Shown here one piece after another: positions 13,901-25,600 of a stretch of 64,000 nt of DNA. The notes below the pieces were generated by a model that was given only the letters and a program-made list of their open reading frames with translations, was not told the origin of the DNA and did no database searches. Origin of the DNA: Beroe forskalii (lineage: Eukaryota > Ctenophora > Nuda > Beroida > Beroidae); the NCBI GenBank assembly GCA_011033025.1, contig WFMF01000033.1:558001-622000 (forward strand), given 5' to 3'. The position numbers and the translations under genes were made by a program. Every line of letters starts with the position of its first letter. The stretch's first letter is position 1.

Positions 13901-14621
13901 TTTGTTGAAATTGCGCTTTTTTTTCGAAAGATCTTTCTATCTCTCAATCGACGCATGTGCACAAATATCAGTTATTATTATTGTAAAGATGGGAAGTTTA
14001 CGTTTGTGACGCAGCGTTCAGTTTCAGGAAATTAAAAAATACAGATAGAAGTATAGAAATTAAAATCTTAAAAATCAATTTTCAATCGAATAATTTTAAA
14101 CCTTCCAAGACTTGATAAGTCGTGGGCAAGGATATTTTGTTCCTTATTTATTCGACCAGACTCTATTTTCTAACTCTGGTGTTTCACCAGGTGACCAGGG
14201 TACGAAGCAGACGACCTTTACCAACACCCGGAGTATGAGCGGTGGTGGTGGAGGAGGAGATCAGGGCATGATCTCCATGACGAGCCGTAACCCTGCCACC
14301 ACGGGGCTGCCTCCCTCCTCCTCCTCAGCAGCAGGAAGGGCTGCACCCCGGCCGGGGAACGCAGTGAGGGCACCAGCTACTGCTACTGCTGGTAAACCTG
14401 TCCAGAACTCTGCTGGTTTTACCAACGCTCCGGCACCCGAGGAAAACGTGTACAGCGAGGCGGACGCTGTGCACATCTACGACAATGCGGCAATAGCCAC
14501 GGGACCGGCGGACTCTTACACGGACGATAGGAAGTTATCCCAGGGTATGGGGGACGTAGGGGGCGTTGGTAGTGCGGCTGTTTTGTATAATAACACGCGC
14601 CGAAGGGATTCTCAAATCTGA
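99..14621 (+). CDS. adhesion G-protein-coupled receptor, 3' part of gene (5' end outside window)
   Basis: Multi-exon receptor gene; the start lies upstream of the window. Exons I infer: 99-186, 634-702, 880-1166, 1336-1516, 1756-~1980, 2189-2295, 2446-2562, 2779-2940, 3162-3247, 3348-3615, 3803-3947, 4169-~4260, 4660-4762, 5141-5229, 5569-5707, 5817-5979, 6553-6697, 9932-9998, 10183-10342, 10922-11053, 11254-11383, 11786-11839, 14191-14621. Most junction phases agree. Order of parts: cysteine-rich repeats, GAIN domain, GPS, seven transmembrane helices, glycine/serine/proline-rich cytoplasmic tail. Family signatures seen are GVAWIFGFF in TM6 and FNSTQGIFIFI in TM7, with a TCFL cysteine in the second extracellular loop. 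These receptors sit in the plasma membrane, self-cleave at the GPS and signal through G proteins when the tethered peptide is exposed. Uncertain points: the ends of exons ~1756 and ~4169, and a one-base frameshift near 3821. I cannot assign a subfamily. Confidence 0.85.
3803..3947 (+). other. receptor exon with an apparent one-base frameshift
   Basis: The splice acceptor at 3801-3802 is good and the preceding exon ends in phase 0, so reading should begin VKVPAEPG. After about 3823 that frame runs into a stop. The next frame instead gives a clear GAIN-like continuation (RAVTAILYDTTKFYPDN) and ends in phase 0 at the donor at 3948. One extra C in the run near 3821-3823 would explain this. It may be a sequencing error or a real lesion; the rest of the gene looks intact, which favours an error. 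Confidence 0.55.
3973..4051 (+). repeat. near-perfect hairpin in a receptor intron
   Basis: Two arms of about 38 bases are reverse complements with only two mismatches, separated by a 3-base turn. The hairpin begins about 25 bases after the splice donor at 3948 and would be transcribed in the receptor pre-mRNA. It may be a tiny MITE or a structured RNA. The loop is very short for a classical pre-miRNA. Confidence 0.85.
4660..5229 (+). other. GPS autoproteolysis motif of the receptor
   Basis: Two exons (4660-4762 and 5141-5229, joined in phase 1) encode the GPCR proteolysis site that ends the GAIN domain. The cysteine pattern is complete: ECVYYD, a tryptophan in STWVRG, then GC, then VTCQCDHMTSFAVLM. 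Cleavage in this family occurs between the H-L/M and the following T/S, so here it would fall inside DHM|TSF. The residues after the cut (TSFAVLM) match the usual tethered-agonist start. All key residues are present, so cleavage competence is plausible. Upstream, exons 2446-2562, 2779-2940, 3162-3247, 3348-3615, 3803-3947 and 4169-~4260 look like the helical and beta-rich parts of GAIN. Confidence 0.8.
6698..9931 (+). other. 3.2 kb intron of the receptor gene
   Basis: The largest intron of the receptor within its seven-helix region, between the TM3 and TM4 exons. I see no recognisable gene family, but one short open stretch at 9353-9439 could be an exon (listed separately). The rest is AT-rich sequence without clear repeats. 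Confidence 0.6.
9353..9439 (+). other. possible small hydrophobic exon inside a receptor intron
   Basis: An ATG at 9353 opens 29 codons that end exactly at a GT donor (9440). The peptide starts MFKSYAVCIAVLVTLILLTI and continues as one hydrophobic helix, as in a signal anchor. Its end phase (0) does not fit the next receptor exon at 9932 (phase 1), so it is not an obvious alternative receptor exon. It could be the first exon of a nested gene, or chance. I found no downstream partner. Confidence 0.2.
11786..11839 (+). other. small tail exon of the receptor
   Basis: A 54-base phase-1/phase-1 segment after an AG at 11784-11785 encodes a short polar stretch (ANVYSDGTSREDHSSKG). The exon before it (ends 11383) and the one after it (14191) are both phase 1, so it can be included or skipped without a shift. 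Its first bases resemble the start of the intron at 11384. Confidence 0.45.
14191..14621 (+). other. last exon of the receptor: low-complexity cytoplasmic tail
   Basis: Begins after a CAG acceptor in phase 1 and encodes a tail rich in Gly, Ser, Pro and Ala, including a run of six glycines, and ends RRDSQI-stop. The last three residues S-Q-I fit a class I PDZ-domain ligand (S/T-x-hydrophobic). A possible polyadenylation signal (AATAAA) lies near 15,117. Confidence 0.7.
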
Positions 14622-17600
14622 AAAAAATCATGTTTTGTACAACTCTTTTATTCGTTTTGAGTATATCATTGTATGCTTTTACCTGTACGTAGATGGCTGA
14701 AAATCAAGAGCAAAGAATTGTTGATAGGTAAATTTTCTTTTCACAGATTTTCACCGAAAATTTTAATCTTCCTTTTTCATGTTTTTGGAATACTTTCAGA
14801 TAGTGTTTTTGATTTTTTGATTTATTCTCACACACTTTCGAAAGCCTACGGTTGATAGCAATGAAGTTTTTGACAATGGATAATATCTTAGAAGGGTTTA
14901 GAAATTGGTAGTCATGAAAGGGAAATTGAATTGAGTGGTTACAATATTTCTACGATGAATTTGAAGATCTAAGAATTAAACGTTCTGGGTTCCATTCCGA
15001 AACGGACTTGAAGTCATAAAACCGAATTGAGTAAAAAGTTAAATGCAATTTTGCACTGAAATTTTGACTTAAATCGGTCAATCTTAAGTCTGTTTCGAAA
15101 AGGACCCCATACGGTAAATAAAGCAATAATCTTATTGAATATGATTCAGTGAACCAGTGATTTTTAATCAATTTCATGCTAAGATGATATATTCAAATGG
15201 GATACTGTAACTTAATAATTAATAATCTAGTTCAGCGTTTTCACACTAGACATGCGGACTCTGATCTTTACGACCATATAATTGCAATCACAAATATTAA
15301 AGAACGTAAGAAGTAAACAAGGAGATCCGTTATATTGGTAAGCTGTGTAAGCTCGAATAGTCTCATACCATGATTAAACATAATATTTATTGGAAAAGAT
15401 AGTCGTGCGGCGTGCAATGCTCGCACAGGCTCCCTCTTGCTCTAGCTTGTGTCACTTCAACCAGAATATTGTGGTGAATTAACTCAGTACACCAATGATT
15501 TCCTTGTGTTTTAATAAAACTTTCTCGTTATAACTAGTTTTTGTTAACCTGAAACATGGATGATGTTCATGGATGATGTTCATTGACAAAGTCACGATTT
15601 CCGATTTAGCCATTTTATTGTTAATCTAAATTCTTTCATTCATTATTCAATTTCATTTTATTTGATTAACTATTATGATTGTTTCTCCTTTGTTCATTTC
15701 GTAATTTTAAACTTACACACCGACAGGAATTGCAAAAGGGACAGAAATTAAGGTGGGTTTTTATAGATACCCAAAAAATAGCATGTTCGCTCAGTCAATA
15801 ATCAGAGCTTGTGAAGACTGATGATGTGGGATGATAAAGACATATAAGTGGTAGAAAATGGGTATCATAATATCATAATATTTAGGACGAATAATACGTA
15901 CCAATATCAATATAAAACAACCTGGATATAAACTGAAGAGCGTGACATTGCCTACGAGCCTCTCACTACTTAGCGCTGTTTGACAACATGATATATCGAA
16001 CATTATCAGCAGGTGACGCTAGGATGACAGTTTATATCCGTCTACTTGACGCAGATAGTCATCAGCAAAACGTTGTCAACAGGTATTAGGGTATTGTATT
16101 GTCTCACATCCCAAAGGATGGGGACAGTTCCTTGTTACTCTGCTAGGGCGTAGGAAAAGCCACCACAGGGGCCACGGAGCACCACTTGTAGCTTTGTACC
16201 GTAACTGGGATGCTTCTGGTACCCACGGTGTGCTTCAAGGGGATTAGAATTCAAGCATTGCACGAATAAACAGTGAAGTTAATGTGTCTGCCTCATGGTT
16301 CAGGTGAAGCCGAGACTTAGTAAGTCGTATATGATGGACGAGGCGTGCCGAGTCAATTAATAATTATGGAAACCCGGATAAACGCCGTATCCTGTATCCA
16401 ACTGTACTATGTTTCGGTTCCGCTTCGACCGTATAATTTGCTGTCACCACTTCTTCACCATGTAACAACTTATTGAGTTATTAATCGTGTGCAATTGCTG
16501 TTCAAAAATAAATCTAAAATTGAATTCTACCCAGCTCTACCTATAATGGGAATGTGGGATGCAAAATGCAGATGATGTAACCTAAGACTGGTTTCATACA
16601 ATTCAAAGAGTACACCTAAGGATGAAGGCGATCATTTGTCTCTCAATTCTTCAATTGGTTGCTATGTCACAGAATAGCGTGAATTGAAACTAATCGCCAT
16701 GTATTTTACAGTTTTGTTGGTTGAGAAGACGATTGACTTTTGGTATTTTAATGAATAATTTTCAGTAATCTCTTTTTTGGCTCGGCGAAGTGTAACTTCA
16801 GCATCATCAGGAACATCTCAAATATTCCTGATTACCATCTAACTTCAAGCGTTTTTTGGGGGCGCTTCCCCTGTAAGTGTAGGCACTATGCAGAGGTCCA
16901 AAACCAAAAGATCATTATCAAAATGGATACATACTTTACATCTACCGACTTGCAGTCAAGAAACAAATGTATCGTATTACATTGATTCCAACTTTGGTAA
17001 TCACGCCAGGTCCGTGGATCCAATTCGCCTGAAGCCAACGGGGCGAACAGTGGACTCAAGGACCCGCTTTTAAAATATCCCCTTCAAACATTAGTTTGAG
17101 CTCTGTGACAAAGTAGAACGTCGAACCCACCCTTCACCTGCGTTAGACTTAACAAATGGGAGCGAATGCCGAAAATAGCGGCCACCATTAGAGGCAATTC
17201 TTATGTGAATTAATAATAAACATGGATTACGTATGGATTACGTGTACTTTCAACATCTCAACCGTCACAACATTCATAAAGTTTTGTAATAATTCATTGA
17301 GTTTTATTGTAATTCATTAAGTTTTGTTGTAATATTCGTTATGAAAATAAACAGCTGCATTATTTTGATTTACAAACAAGCACTTTCAGAATTTTATCGT
17401 ATGGAATTGGGATTTCAAGTACTCAAGTATTTTTATTTATTTTCTTTCAATTTGGCCGATTTTTCAAAACTGCATATTTTTATTTCGTTTTGCATATTGT
17501 ATCTATGATGGCCAGAATGAGATTATTGCACCACTCATCAGTCTGGCGCAAGTCCGATAAATCAATGATACCAGTCTGATTTTTCACAGACACCAGCCTG

Positions 17601-18497
17601 ATTTTTCACCGACACCTGGACACCAGTCTGAAGTATGAGTGGTGTCGGTGCTGACGACGATAATCACAGGATTTTCGAAAGCTTCTGATTAAAATTCTCT
17701 CGTATCAGTTTCTCGTTTAAAATTCAATATCTTGAGTATGAGTGGTACCATTCTGAAGTCTCACTGACACCAATTTGAAGTTTTATTGACAACAGTCTGA
17801 CGCTATGGATGCATCAGTGACACCAGTCTGACGCATCACCAACACCAGTATGCCGCATTTGAGGACAAAGTCTGAGTCGGCATATAAAGGCATAATATCG
17901 GCTAATTTATTGTATACCTGATTGACATGTCGATGGAGTTAATCAGGAAGATAATTGCGTTGTCCTGACAACCGTAGCTCCGTACCCCGAATAAGCGAAC
18001 TATACAACTTAGACTCTGCGATGAATGCAGCTCCTTGTTAAATCTGGTCACGAAGTTCACGAATATTGGAGAATATTGAGACTATTCTTAGCTCTGACCC
18101 TTTAGTTTGAATATGTTGCCAAATTGTTGCTGATCTCCTAAAATAGATTTTCTTGAAATGGCCCTATACGGGGGAGGGGGGTGGAGTTTGATACTCTATC
18201 GAGCCTCAATAGGTTTGCCGTGCCATGGTCTTTCACAAAGACCAATCGTGATGTGTCATTCCAACATCACTTTCCTTCTTTCCGTCAATGAAGCAATGTT
18301 CGGCATTTAAAGTATATCACTCAGTTCCATGACCTATGATACACGGCATATACTAGTCCGGTGCTCTAGAATAGAGCTCAATAGGCAGTCACGCAAGTTT
18401 ACAGTTGTCTTTCGTTGCTCAGACTGCGCCTGAGCCGCAAGATGGCTCAACTCAAGGGTGCCTTGGTTCAATCTCGGAATAGTGTTTTATTTATGTA

Positions 18498-18665
18498 CTT
18501 TAGAGGCGTAAGACGAACACGCAGACAATATAGAGCCCTGCGAGAGCAGGGCTCTATGTCGACAGCGCAGCTGGAGACATTTAAATGATTTAGAGTGCGA
18601 GGCGAAGCGAAGCTGAGCCGAGTGCTCTAAATCATATTTCTGCGGTGAGTTTGAGCCTCTAAAGT
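18498..18665. mobile_element. short MITE-like palindrome
   Basis: The ends TACTTTAGAGGC and GCCTCTAAAGTA are exact reverse complements. Two further hairpins lie inside: one around AGAGCCCTGC/GCAGGGCTCT and one around GATTTAGAG/CTCTAAATC. Confidence 0.5.
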
Positions 18666-19240
18666 ACTATAGTAGTCGAACGGTGTACACAAGACACACC
18701 CTATACACAACAAGCACACATTACCTTATATGGTAATAAGCAAATTGCTTGTTTACACATAACAAAAAAGCGCATAACTCAGCCGTTTTTTTGAGCAATT
18801 TTGATCAAATTTTCAGGATATTACGGGCAACATATGACAAATACAATCCTGGAGTAGCTAACATTTTTGACCTTCAGAAGTTGAGATATGGCAAATTAAC
18901 CGGTTTTATGTTTTCAAGTCATCGTTTAAGAACTGGCTTTTCGGTCATAACTCCGCTTCTGGAGTTCAAAAATGAATCTAAACTTCACTGAGATGTTGCT
19001 CTCATTGAGCTCTAAATATCCTGAAAGTTTCATCAAGTTTGCTCAAAAAACCTCGGAGATATGCACATTTTTGTAACGCAAAAGCAAAGGTCGCGTAGAT
19101 GTGTATTTAAATTGGTATTATATAACAGTATAACGATCGTTATATAATTCTTGCTCTGATAATTTTTGTTATATAACGGCTTCAAAAATGGAGTTCAGGG
19201 GTCAATTAATAATTTTCATAAGATTTTAAAATTTTCGAAA

Positions 19241-19341
19241 TTTTGGGGTGTGATAATTTTTCAGGTGTGTGATAACTATACAGTTATCACACCCCTCAAA
19301 GAGCAGTTATCACACCTTTGAAAAATTATCACACCCCAAAA
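19241..19341. repeat. nested hairpins
   Basis: Outer arms 19,241-19,263 and 19,318-19,341 are reverse complements built on TTTTGGGGTGTGATAATTTT. Inside lies a second hairpin (about 19,266-19,297) and a further copy of the GTTATCACACC motif. Confidence 0.75.
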
Positions 19342-19414
19342 ATCAAAACTTTAGAATTTTGTTATTCGTATTTATTTGCTATGTAAAATCATTTCAATCT
19401 GACTTTTAGTCAAT

Positions 19415-20040
19415 TCTCTCACTCCATTACGATACACCAGTGTATACATCTTATTATGTTATCTTGTTTATGCATTCACCGTTCACGTTAGTCATTATAT
19501 GAGCCGCGCACGCACGTGCCAGTAAAGGAGTAAGACCACTTGATCTAAATCAATACACCAGTGTATACATATTATGTTATCTTGTTTTGGTTTCATGACT
19601 CATGAGTTTATGTATACTTGTTTGTCAGTAAGTGAGCCGCGCACCCACGTGCCAGTAAGACCACTTGCTCTCACTCCATTACGATACATCAATGTATACG
19701 TATTACGTTATCTTGTTTTGGTTTCATGAGTTTATGTATACTTGTTGGTCATTATATGAGCCGCGCACCCATGTGCCAGTAAGACCACTTGCTCTCACTC
19801 CATTACGATACATCAGTGTACCTATACGTATTAGGTTATCTTGTTTTGGTTTCATGAGTTTATGTATACTTGTTGGTCATTATATGAGCCGCGCAGCCAC
19901 GTGCCAGTAAGACCACTTGCTCTCACTCCATTAGAATACATCAGTGTAGCAGTGTATACATTTATTTTGTTATCTTGTTTTGGTTTCATGAGTTTTTGTA
20001 TACCCGGTAGTCGATATATAAGCCGTGCACCTACTTACCC
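19415..20040. repeat. minisatellite, about five units of ~125 bases
   Basis: Units begin with CACTCCATTA and include TTATCTTGTTTTGG, TTTATGTATAC and a conserved block GAGCCGCGCACCCACGTGCC. Unit starts are near 19,415, 19,541, 19,668, 19,791 and 19,918. Open frames through it are by-products of the repeat. Confidence 0.75.
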
Positions 20041-20431
20041 TCACTACATGTCTACAATTTGCCTATAAATGTGCATCTGTTACGGCGTTACACACTTACA
20101 CAGAAATGATCTTTCAAATTTGTTTTGATGTTGCTACACATTTCAATCGACGATCACTTTATAGTACCTAGTTTTCCAAAAGATATGAGCAAAGTTCATA
20201 AAGATTCCGTACTTACGTTTTATGCATACTTTGAAGGCAAATTTAGATATACATAGCCACTCTTCACCATCTAATCTAAGATTCCTGGCCAATCTTGATA
20301 TTTTCCTAAGTCAATTTCAGGCCCTCTACTCTCTAGCTCAAAGGGTTTTCATATTTAAAAGCTTCTAAATTTGCTTTTTATTGGAAAAACCAGTGTAGAT
20401 CTCCGCCCGTTTCTCACGTTATATAATAGAT

Positions 20432-20600
20432 TAATCAAACACCCTGAGGATACGTTTATATCAATTATCACACTCGCCTTCGGCTCGAGTGATAATTGGA
20501 ATTATTGCACTCGCCTTCGGCTCGAGCAATAATTCGAATTGTCACACTCGCTTCGCTCGTGTGATAATTCATATAAACGTATCCTAAGGGTGTTTGATTA
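20432..20600. repeat. cloverleaf-like palindrome with three inner hairpins
   Basis: Outer arms 20,432-20,461 and 20,571-20,600 pair over about 30 bases. Between them are three adjacent perfect or near-perfect hairpins (20,463-20,499; 20,500-20,536; 20,537-20,571). The first two share the apex CGCCTTCGGC, which contains a C(TTCG)G tetraloop. Confidence 0.85.
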
Positions 20601-22550
20601 TCCTATATTAAATCACAGTGTGTCATAACAAACACATGATATAAAGCGCGTGTAGCACACGACTCTACGCAGATAGTACTACCCTCTAAATCGGTCTAAA
20701 CCTGTCGTGAGACTACTATAAAGTCTTAGTTGGTAATTAATAAGACTCAATGGTAGTTAATTTAGTAATTGAATGATGCAAACCGAAGGCATTATATTCT
20801 GCAAATGGTTTTAAAGCGCTTTTGGCTGTTTAAAAGACGAGTCGTTTTGGCGGATTAGTGACTAAAGCAGCTGTATTTACTTAACAAGTCCACGAAAATG
20901 TTTTCATAAATCTTGTGAAGTTTTGACTATAGGCTCCAGAATTGGGAGCAAAAATTTAATATTTTTAATAAAAATTAACAATTTAAAGTTGATGCAAACA
21001 AGTTTGAGCATTATATTGATACTTGTGGTTTACATATCATTCCAAGCATCATAATGACGATCTGATAACAAATTAACTGAATGATGAATAGATCTATTAT
21101 TTACAATGCGGCGCAATTAATTTTAGGAGTTAAAACCGGTATTTATTGAATTGCTGACTGCAAAGTCGAGCAAACAGTATTACATATTCTTATTATCTTT
21201 TGTTTTCAGGGGCCGCCAATCGAATATACCAGTTTTAATACCAGGCGGTTGAATCACCTCGAACCTCACCATTTTACCCACTTTTTCCTAATCTGTAACC
21301 CTAATTACTCGGTTTTATGTTGTATTCGGGTAGATAAAGAGTATAACATCTGTTGTTTGGTGTGCGGCCTTTGTATCATGATAAATGCAGCCTTTCAAAT
21401 ACTGAAAGCCGCGCACTATTTTCCTGGCGCAGTGGAATGTGAACTATTTGGACTGCTTAAATTGTATGTTTATTGATTTTTGCTTTTGTAACTAATAATA
21501 CTTCTTTTCAACTCTCAAGTAAAGTAACCAACACATATGAGAGATATAAGCATGTAATAATCATCTCCGGACGTTATATATTATGTGACACTGGGGCTTT
21601 CACTCAAATTTCTAGGTTGCCTCACTCCTTCATGGTCCGATATGAAGTGAAACTGCAGCACTTCCTCACTTTTAGAGGAGTGCAACCGTCTCTGCGGTTA
21701 GGTGCACAACTCTCAAAGTGAGAAGGTACTATTTCAACATTTTATCTTCATCTAAAACTACCAAACAAAATATAACTCGTGGTTTTGAATTACCAGCTGA
21801 ACCATGAGAAACTGAAAGCATGCGTCCTAAGAAAGAGTTTCTTCCAGTTGTAGGTATACCTTTCTCAAAGTTAAAAAAGTTGCGTCATTTAGTACTGATG
21901 AGTTATGTACATATCAGGAACATCTAGTTACCAACAACCTTAAAATAATAGGATATAGTAGGACTTAGGGAGCAAGTTAAAACGTTCAATGTTACGAAAA
22001 AGTTTTAAAATCAGTGGGATATAGTAGGCTTTGAAATTCTTAACTTCACCCTTTTTTTGGTTCTCTGTCACTCGCTACACTGCTCAGGGAGGGTTCTGGA
22101 AGATGAGCGGGAGGAGCCCCACCTCACTTCCTTCAAGACGGTGGTACAGACCGTGCAACACCTCCTTCGTAGCAGGTTCAGCTGTCAGCTGGCAAAGACA
22201 AAGCTACAACCGGTAATTAATGATAATATTTTGTAAAATATTCTGCTTATGTGTAAATACTAGTAAAACACTGTAATTGCCCAGTTCCAGTGTAAATACT
22301 TAATACTATTTACACATGGGCAAAATAAAGAATAATTTACCGTACTTATGGCTCATATTGTATGAATGAAGGAGCTTTCACGCACATTCCGTAATGATCA
22401 CGCAAAAAATATAAGTTCTATGCGTGCTATAACATACTTTAAACTATGCATGTTAATTGCGGTTAAAAACCATTTTAAAAACAGCGTTTAAAAAATTTAA
22501 AAAAATTTTGGTTAAAAAAATGGGCCATTTTTCCTTTTTTTAAAAATTTC

Positions 22551-22650
22551 NNNNNNNNNNNNNNNNNNNNNNNNNNNNNNNNNNNNNNNNNNNNNNNNNN
22601 NNNNNNNNNNNNNNNNNNNNNNNNNNNNNNNNNNNNNNNNNNNNNNNNNN
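22551..22650. other. assembly gap of 100 N
   Basis: Exactly 100 unknown bases, typical of a scaffolding placeholder of unknown real length. It lies between the two copies of the duplication. Confidence 0.99.
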
Positions 22651-25600
22651 AAAAAAAAACCTGGATATAAACTGAAAGCGTGATTTTTAGATTCCCCTTT
22701 TGCGCTGTTTACAAATGAATAAAATCAAACATAATCGTATGGAGAGATGACGCTAGGATGACAGTTTTACCCCGTTTTTTGAAAGTTCAAAAAGTTGTAA
22801 AAGGTATTGGATTGTTTTTTCTCCACCCCAAAGGGGGGGACATTCTTGTTACCCCTTAGGGCGTGGAAAAGCCACCACGGGGGCCAGGGCCCCCCTTTTT
22901 TGTGGGGGGTTTTTGGGCCCCTCCAGAAAATTCAAGCTTCCCGAATAAACATAAATTAATTGCTCCCCAGGTTCAGGTACCGAGACTTAGTAAGCCCCAA
23001 TGGACGAGGCGTCCAGTAAATTAATATTATAAACCGGATAAACTATCCTGTATCCAATTTAAATATGTTTGGTTTTATTGAAATTTTGTCCCCATTTCTT
23101 ACCTTTTTAACAACATTGATTTATTAATCTGTAATTGCTGAAAAAATAAAACAAAATTAAATTCCCTAAAAATGAATTTATAAAAACTGAATGTAACTTG
23201 GGCTTTTTCCACAATTCAAAAATACCTAAGGATGAACGATCATTTTCCCCAATTTTTTAATTGGTTTGTCACAAAAACGGGTGAAACCATCCCTGTTTTT
23301 TGTTTGTTTTGAGGATTGATTTTTTGGTTTTTTTAATGAATTTTTTAGTTATCTTTTTGCTGGGGGAAAAATTTAACATCATCGGGGAACACCCAAATAT
23401 TCCAATTGTTTAAAAGGGGGCCCCCCTGAATTGACCTTTGAGGGCCCAAAAAAAGATTTATCAAAATGGATATTTTAATCCACTTAAATTCGGTTTGCGT
23501 CAAGAAACAAATTTATTTTTCAAACCCACTTTGAGGCCCGGCCCGTGGATAAAACCCAAACCCCAACGGGGCGAACATGGACTCAAGGCCCCTTTTAAAT
23601 ACCCCCTTCAAACATTATTTTGGGTTTTGAAAAAGGGGACGTAAACCCCCCCGTCACAACATTCATAAAGTTTTGTAATAATTCATTGAGTTTTTATTGT
23701 AATTCATTAAGTTTTGTTGTAATATTCGTTATGAAAATAAACAGCTGCATTATTTTGATTTACAAACAAGCACTTTCAGAATTTTATCGTATGGAATTGG
23801 GATTTCAAGTACTCAAGTATTTTTATTTATTTTCTTTCAATTTGGCCGATTTTTCAAAACTGCATATGTTGTATTTCGTTTTGCATATTATAGTATCTAG
23901 GATGGCGAGAATGAGATTCTACCACCACTCACCAGTCTGGCGTTTTGATGACACAAGTCCAATAAATCATTGACACCAGTCTGATTTATCACTGACACCA
24001 GCCTTATCTATGACTATCACCGACACCAGTCTGACGTATGACTGAAACCCGTCCGATGTCTCACTGACACCAGTTTGAAGTATCATTGACACCAGTCTGA
24101 CGTATCACAAACTCCAATCTGACATATCATCGATGCCTGTACAGTCCTACGCTATCGATGCATCAGTGAGACCAGTCTGATGTATCACTGACACCAGCCT
24201 GATGTATCACTGACACCAGCCTTACCAATGTCTATCACCAACACCAGTCCGTCGCATGACTGGCACCAGTCCGACGTCTCACTGACACCAGTTTGAAGTA
24301 TCATTGACACGTATCTGACGCATCATAAACTCCAATCTGACGTATCACCGACACCCGGACACCAGTCTGACGCAGTGACGCTATCGATGCATAGTGGCAC
24401 CAGTATGATGTATCATTGACACTAGTCTGATTTATCATTGACACCAGTCTCATGTTTCATTGACACCAGTCTGATTTATCACCGACACCAGTCAGACGCT
24501 ATCGACGCATCATTAACACCAGACTGACGTATCACCGACACCAGTATACCACATTACAGGCTCAAGTCTGAGTCGGCATATAAAGGCATAATATCGGCTA
24601 ATTTATTCTATACCTGATTGACATGTCGATGGAGTTAATCAGTAAGATAATTGCGTTGTCCTGACAACCGTAGCTCCGTGCCCTGAATAAGCGAACTATA
24701 CAACTTAGACTCTGCGATGAATGCAGCTCTTTGTTAAATCTGGTCACGAATTTCACGAATATTGGAAAATATTGAGACTATTCTTAGCGCAGAACCTTCA
24801 ATTTGAATATGTTGCCAAAATGTTGCTGATCTACTATAAAATAGATTTTCTTGAAATGGCCCTATACGGGGGAGGGGGTGGAGTTTGATACTCTATCGAG
24901 CCTCAATAGGTTTGCCGTGCCATGGTCTTTCACAAAGACCAATCGTGATGTGTCATTCCAACATCACTTTCCTTCTTTCCGTCAATGAAGCAGTGTTCGG
25001 CATTTAAAGTATATCACTCAGTTCCATGATCTATGATACACGGCATATACTAGTCCGGTGCTCTAGAATAGAGCTCAAAAGGCAGTCACGCAAGTTGACA
25101 GTTGTCTTTCGTTGCTCAGACTGCGCCTGAGCCGCAAGATGGCTCAACTCAAGGGTGCCTTGGTTCAATCTCGGAATAGTATTTTATTTACTTTCTTAGT
25201 TGGTAATTAATAAGACTCAATGGTAGTTAATTTAGTAATTGAATGATGCAAACCGAAGGCATTATATTCTGCAAATGGTTTTAAAGCGCTTTTGGCTGTT
25301 TAAAAGACGAGTCGTTTTGGCGGATTAGTGACTAAAGCAGCTGTATTTACTTAACAAGTCCACGAAAATGTTTTCATAAATCTTGTGAAGTTTTGACTAT
25401 AGGCTCCAGAATTGGGAGCAAAAATTTAATATTTTTAATAAAAATTAACAATTTAAAGTTGATGCAAACAAGTTTGAGCATTAAATTGATACTTGTGGTT
25501 TACATATCATTCCAAGCATCATAATGACGATCTGATAACAAATTAACTGAATGATGAATAGATCTATTATTTACAATGCGGCGCAATTAATTTTAGGAGT

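Larger units (their letters stand above)
18497..20728. mobile_element. 2.2 kb insertion present in copy A and absent in copy B
   Basis: Comparison with the empty site in copy B near 25,195 defines the insertion. It contains stacked hairpins (18,498-18,665, 19,241-19,341 and 20,432-20,600) and a minisatellite of about 125-base units (19,415-20,040). I see no transposase gene. The exact ends and any target duplication could not be fixed by eye. It is probably a non-autonomous element or a composite of several. Confidence 0.6.
15906..22550. repeat. copy A of a large near-identical duplication
   Basis: Segments 17,245-18,495 and 20,729-22,440 are nearly identical to 23,655-25,195 and 25,197-26,950. 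The part 15,906-17,105 matches 22,655-23,650, although that second stretch is badly degraded. No gene is recognisable inside. The open frames at 21,249-21,721 and 22,031-22,216 recur in copy B but show no family features, so I do not call them coding. The copy ends in corrupted, homopolymer-rich sequence at the N gap. Confidence 0.85.

Noticed and set aside
14112..14190. Coding extension upstream of the last receptor exon
   Set aside because: A good CAG acceptor at 14,189-14,190 and the phase-1 fit with earlier exons show that this part is intron.
18420..18485. tRNA-like stretch with TGGCTCAACTCAAGG and GGTTCAATCTC
   Set aside because: The two box-like motifs are far too close together and no acceptor stem or cloverleaf can be formed.
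21249..21721. Open frames repeated in both duplication copies (21,249-21,721 and 25,719-26,192)
   Set aside because: The sequence identity is explained by the duplication itself; the peptides have no family features and no plausible splice partners.
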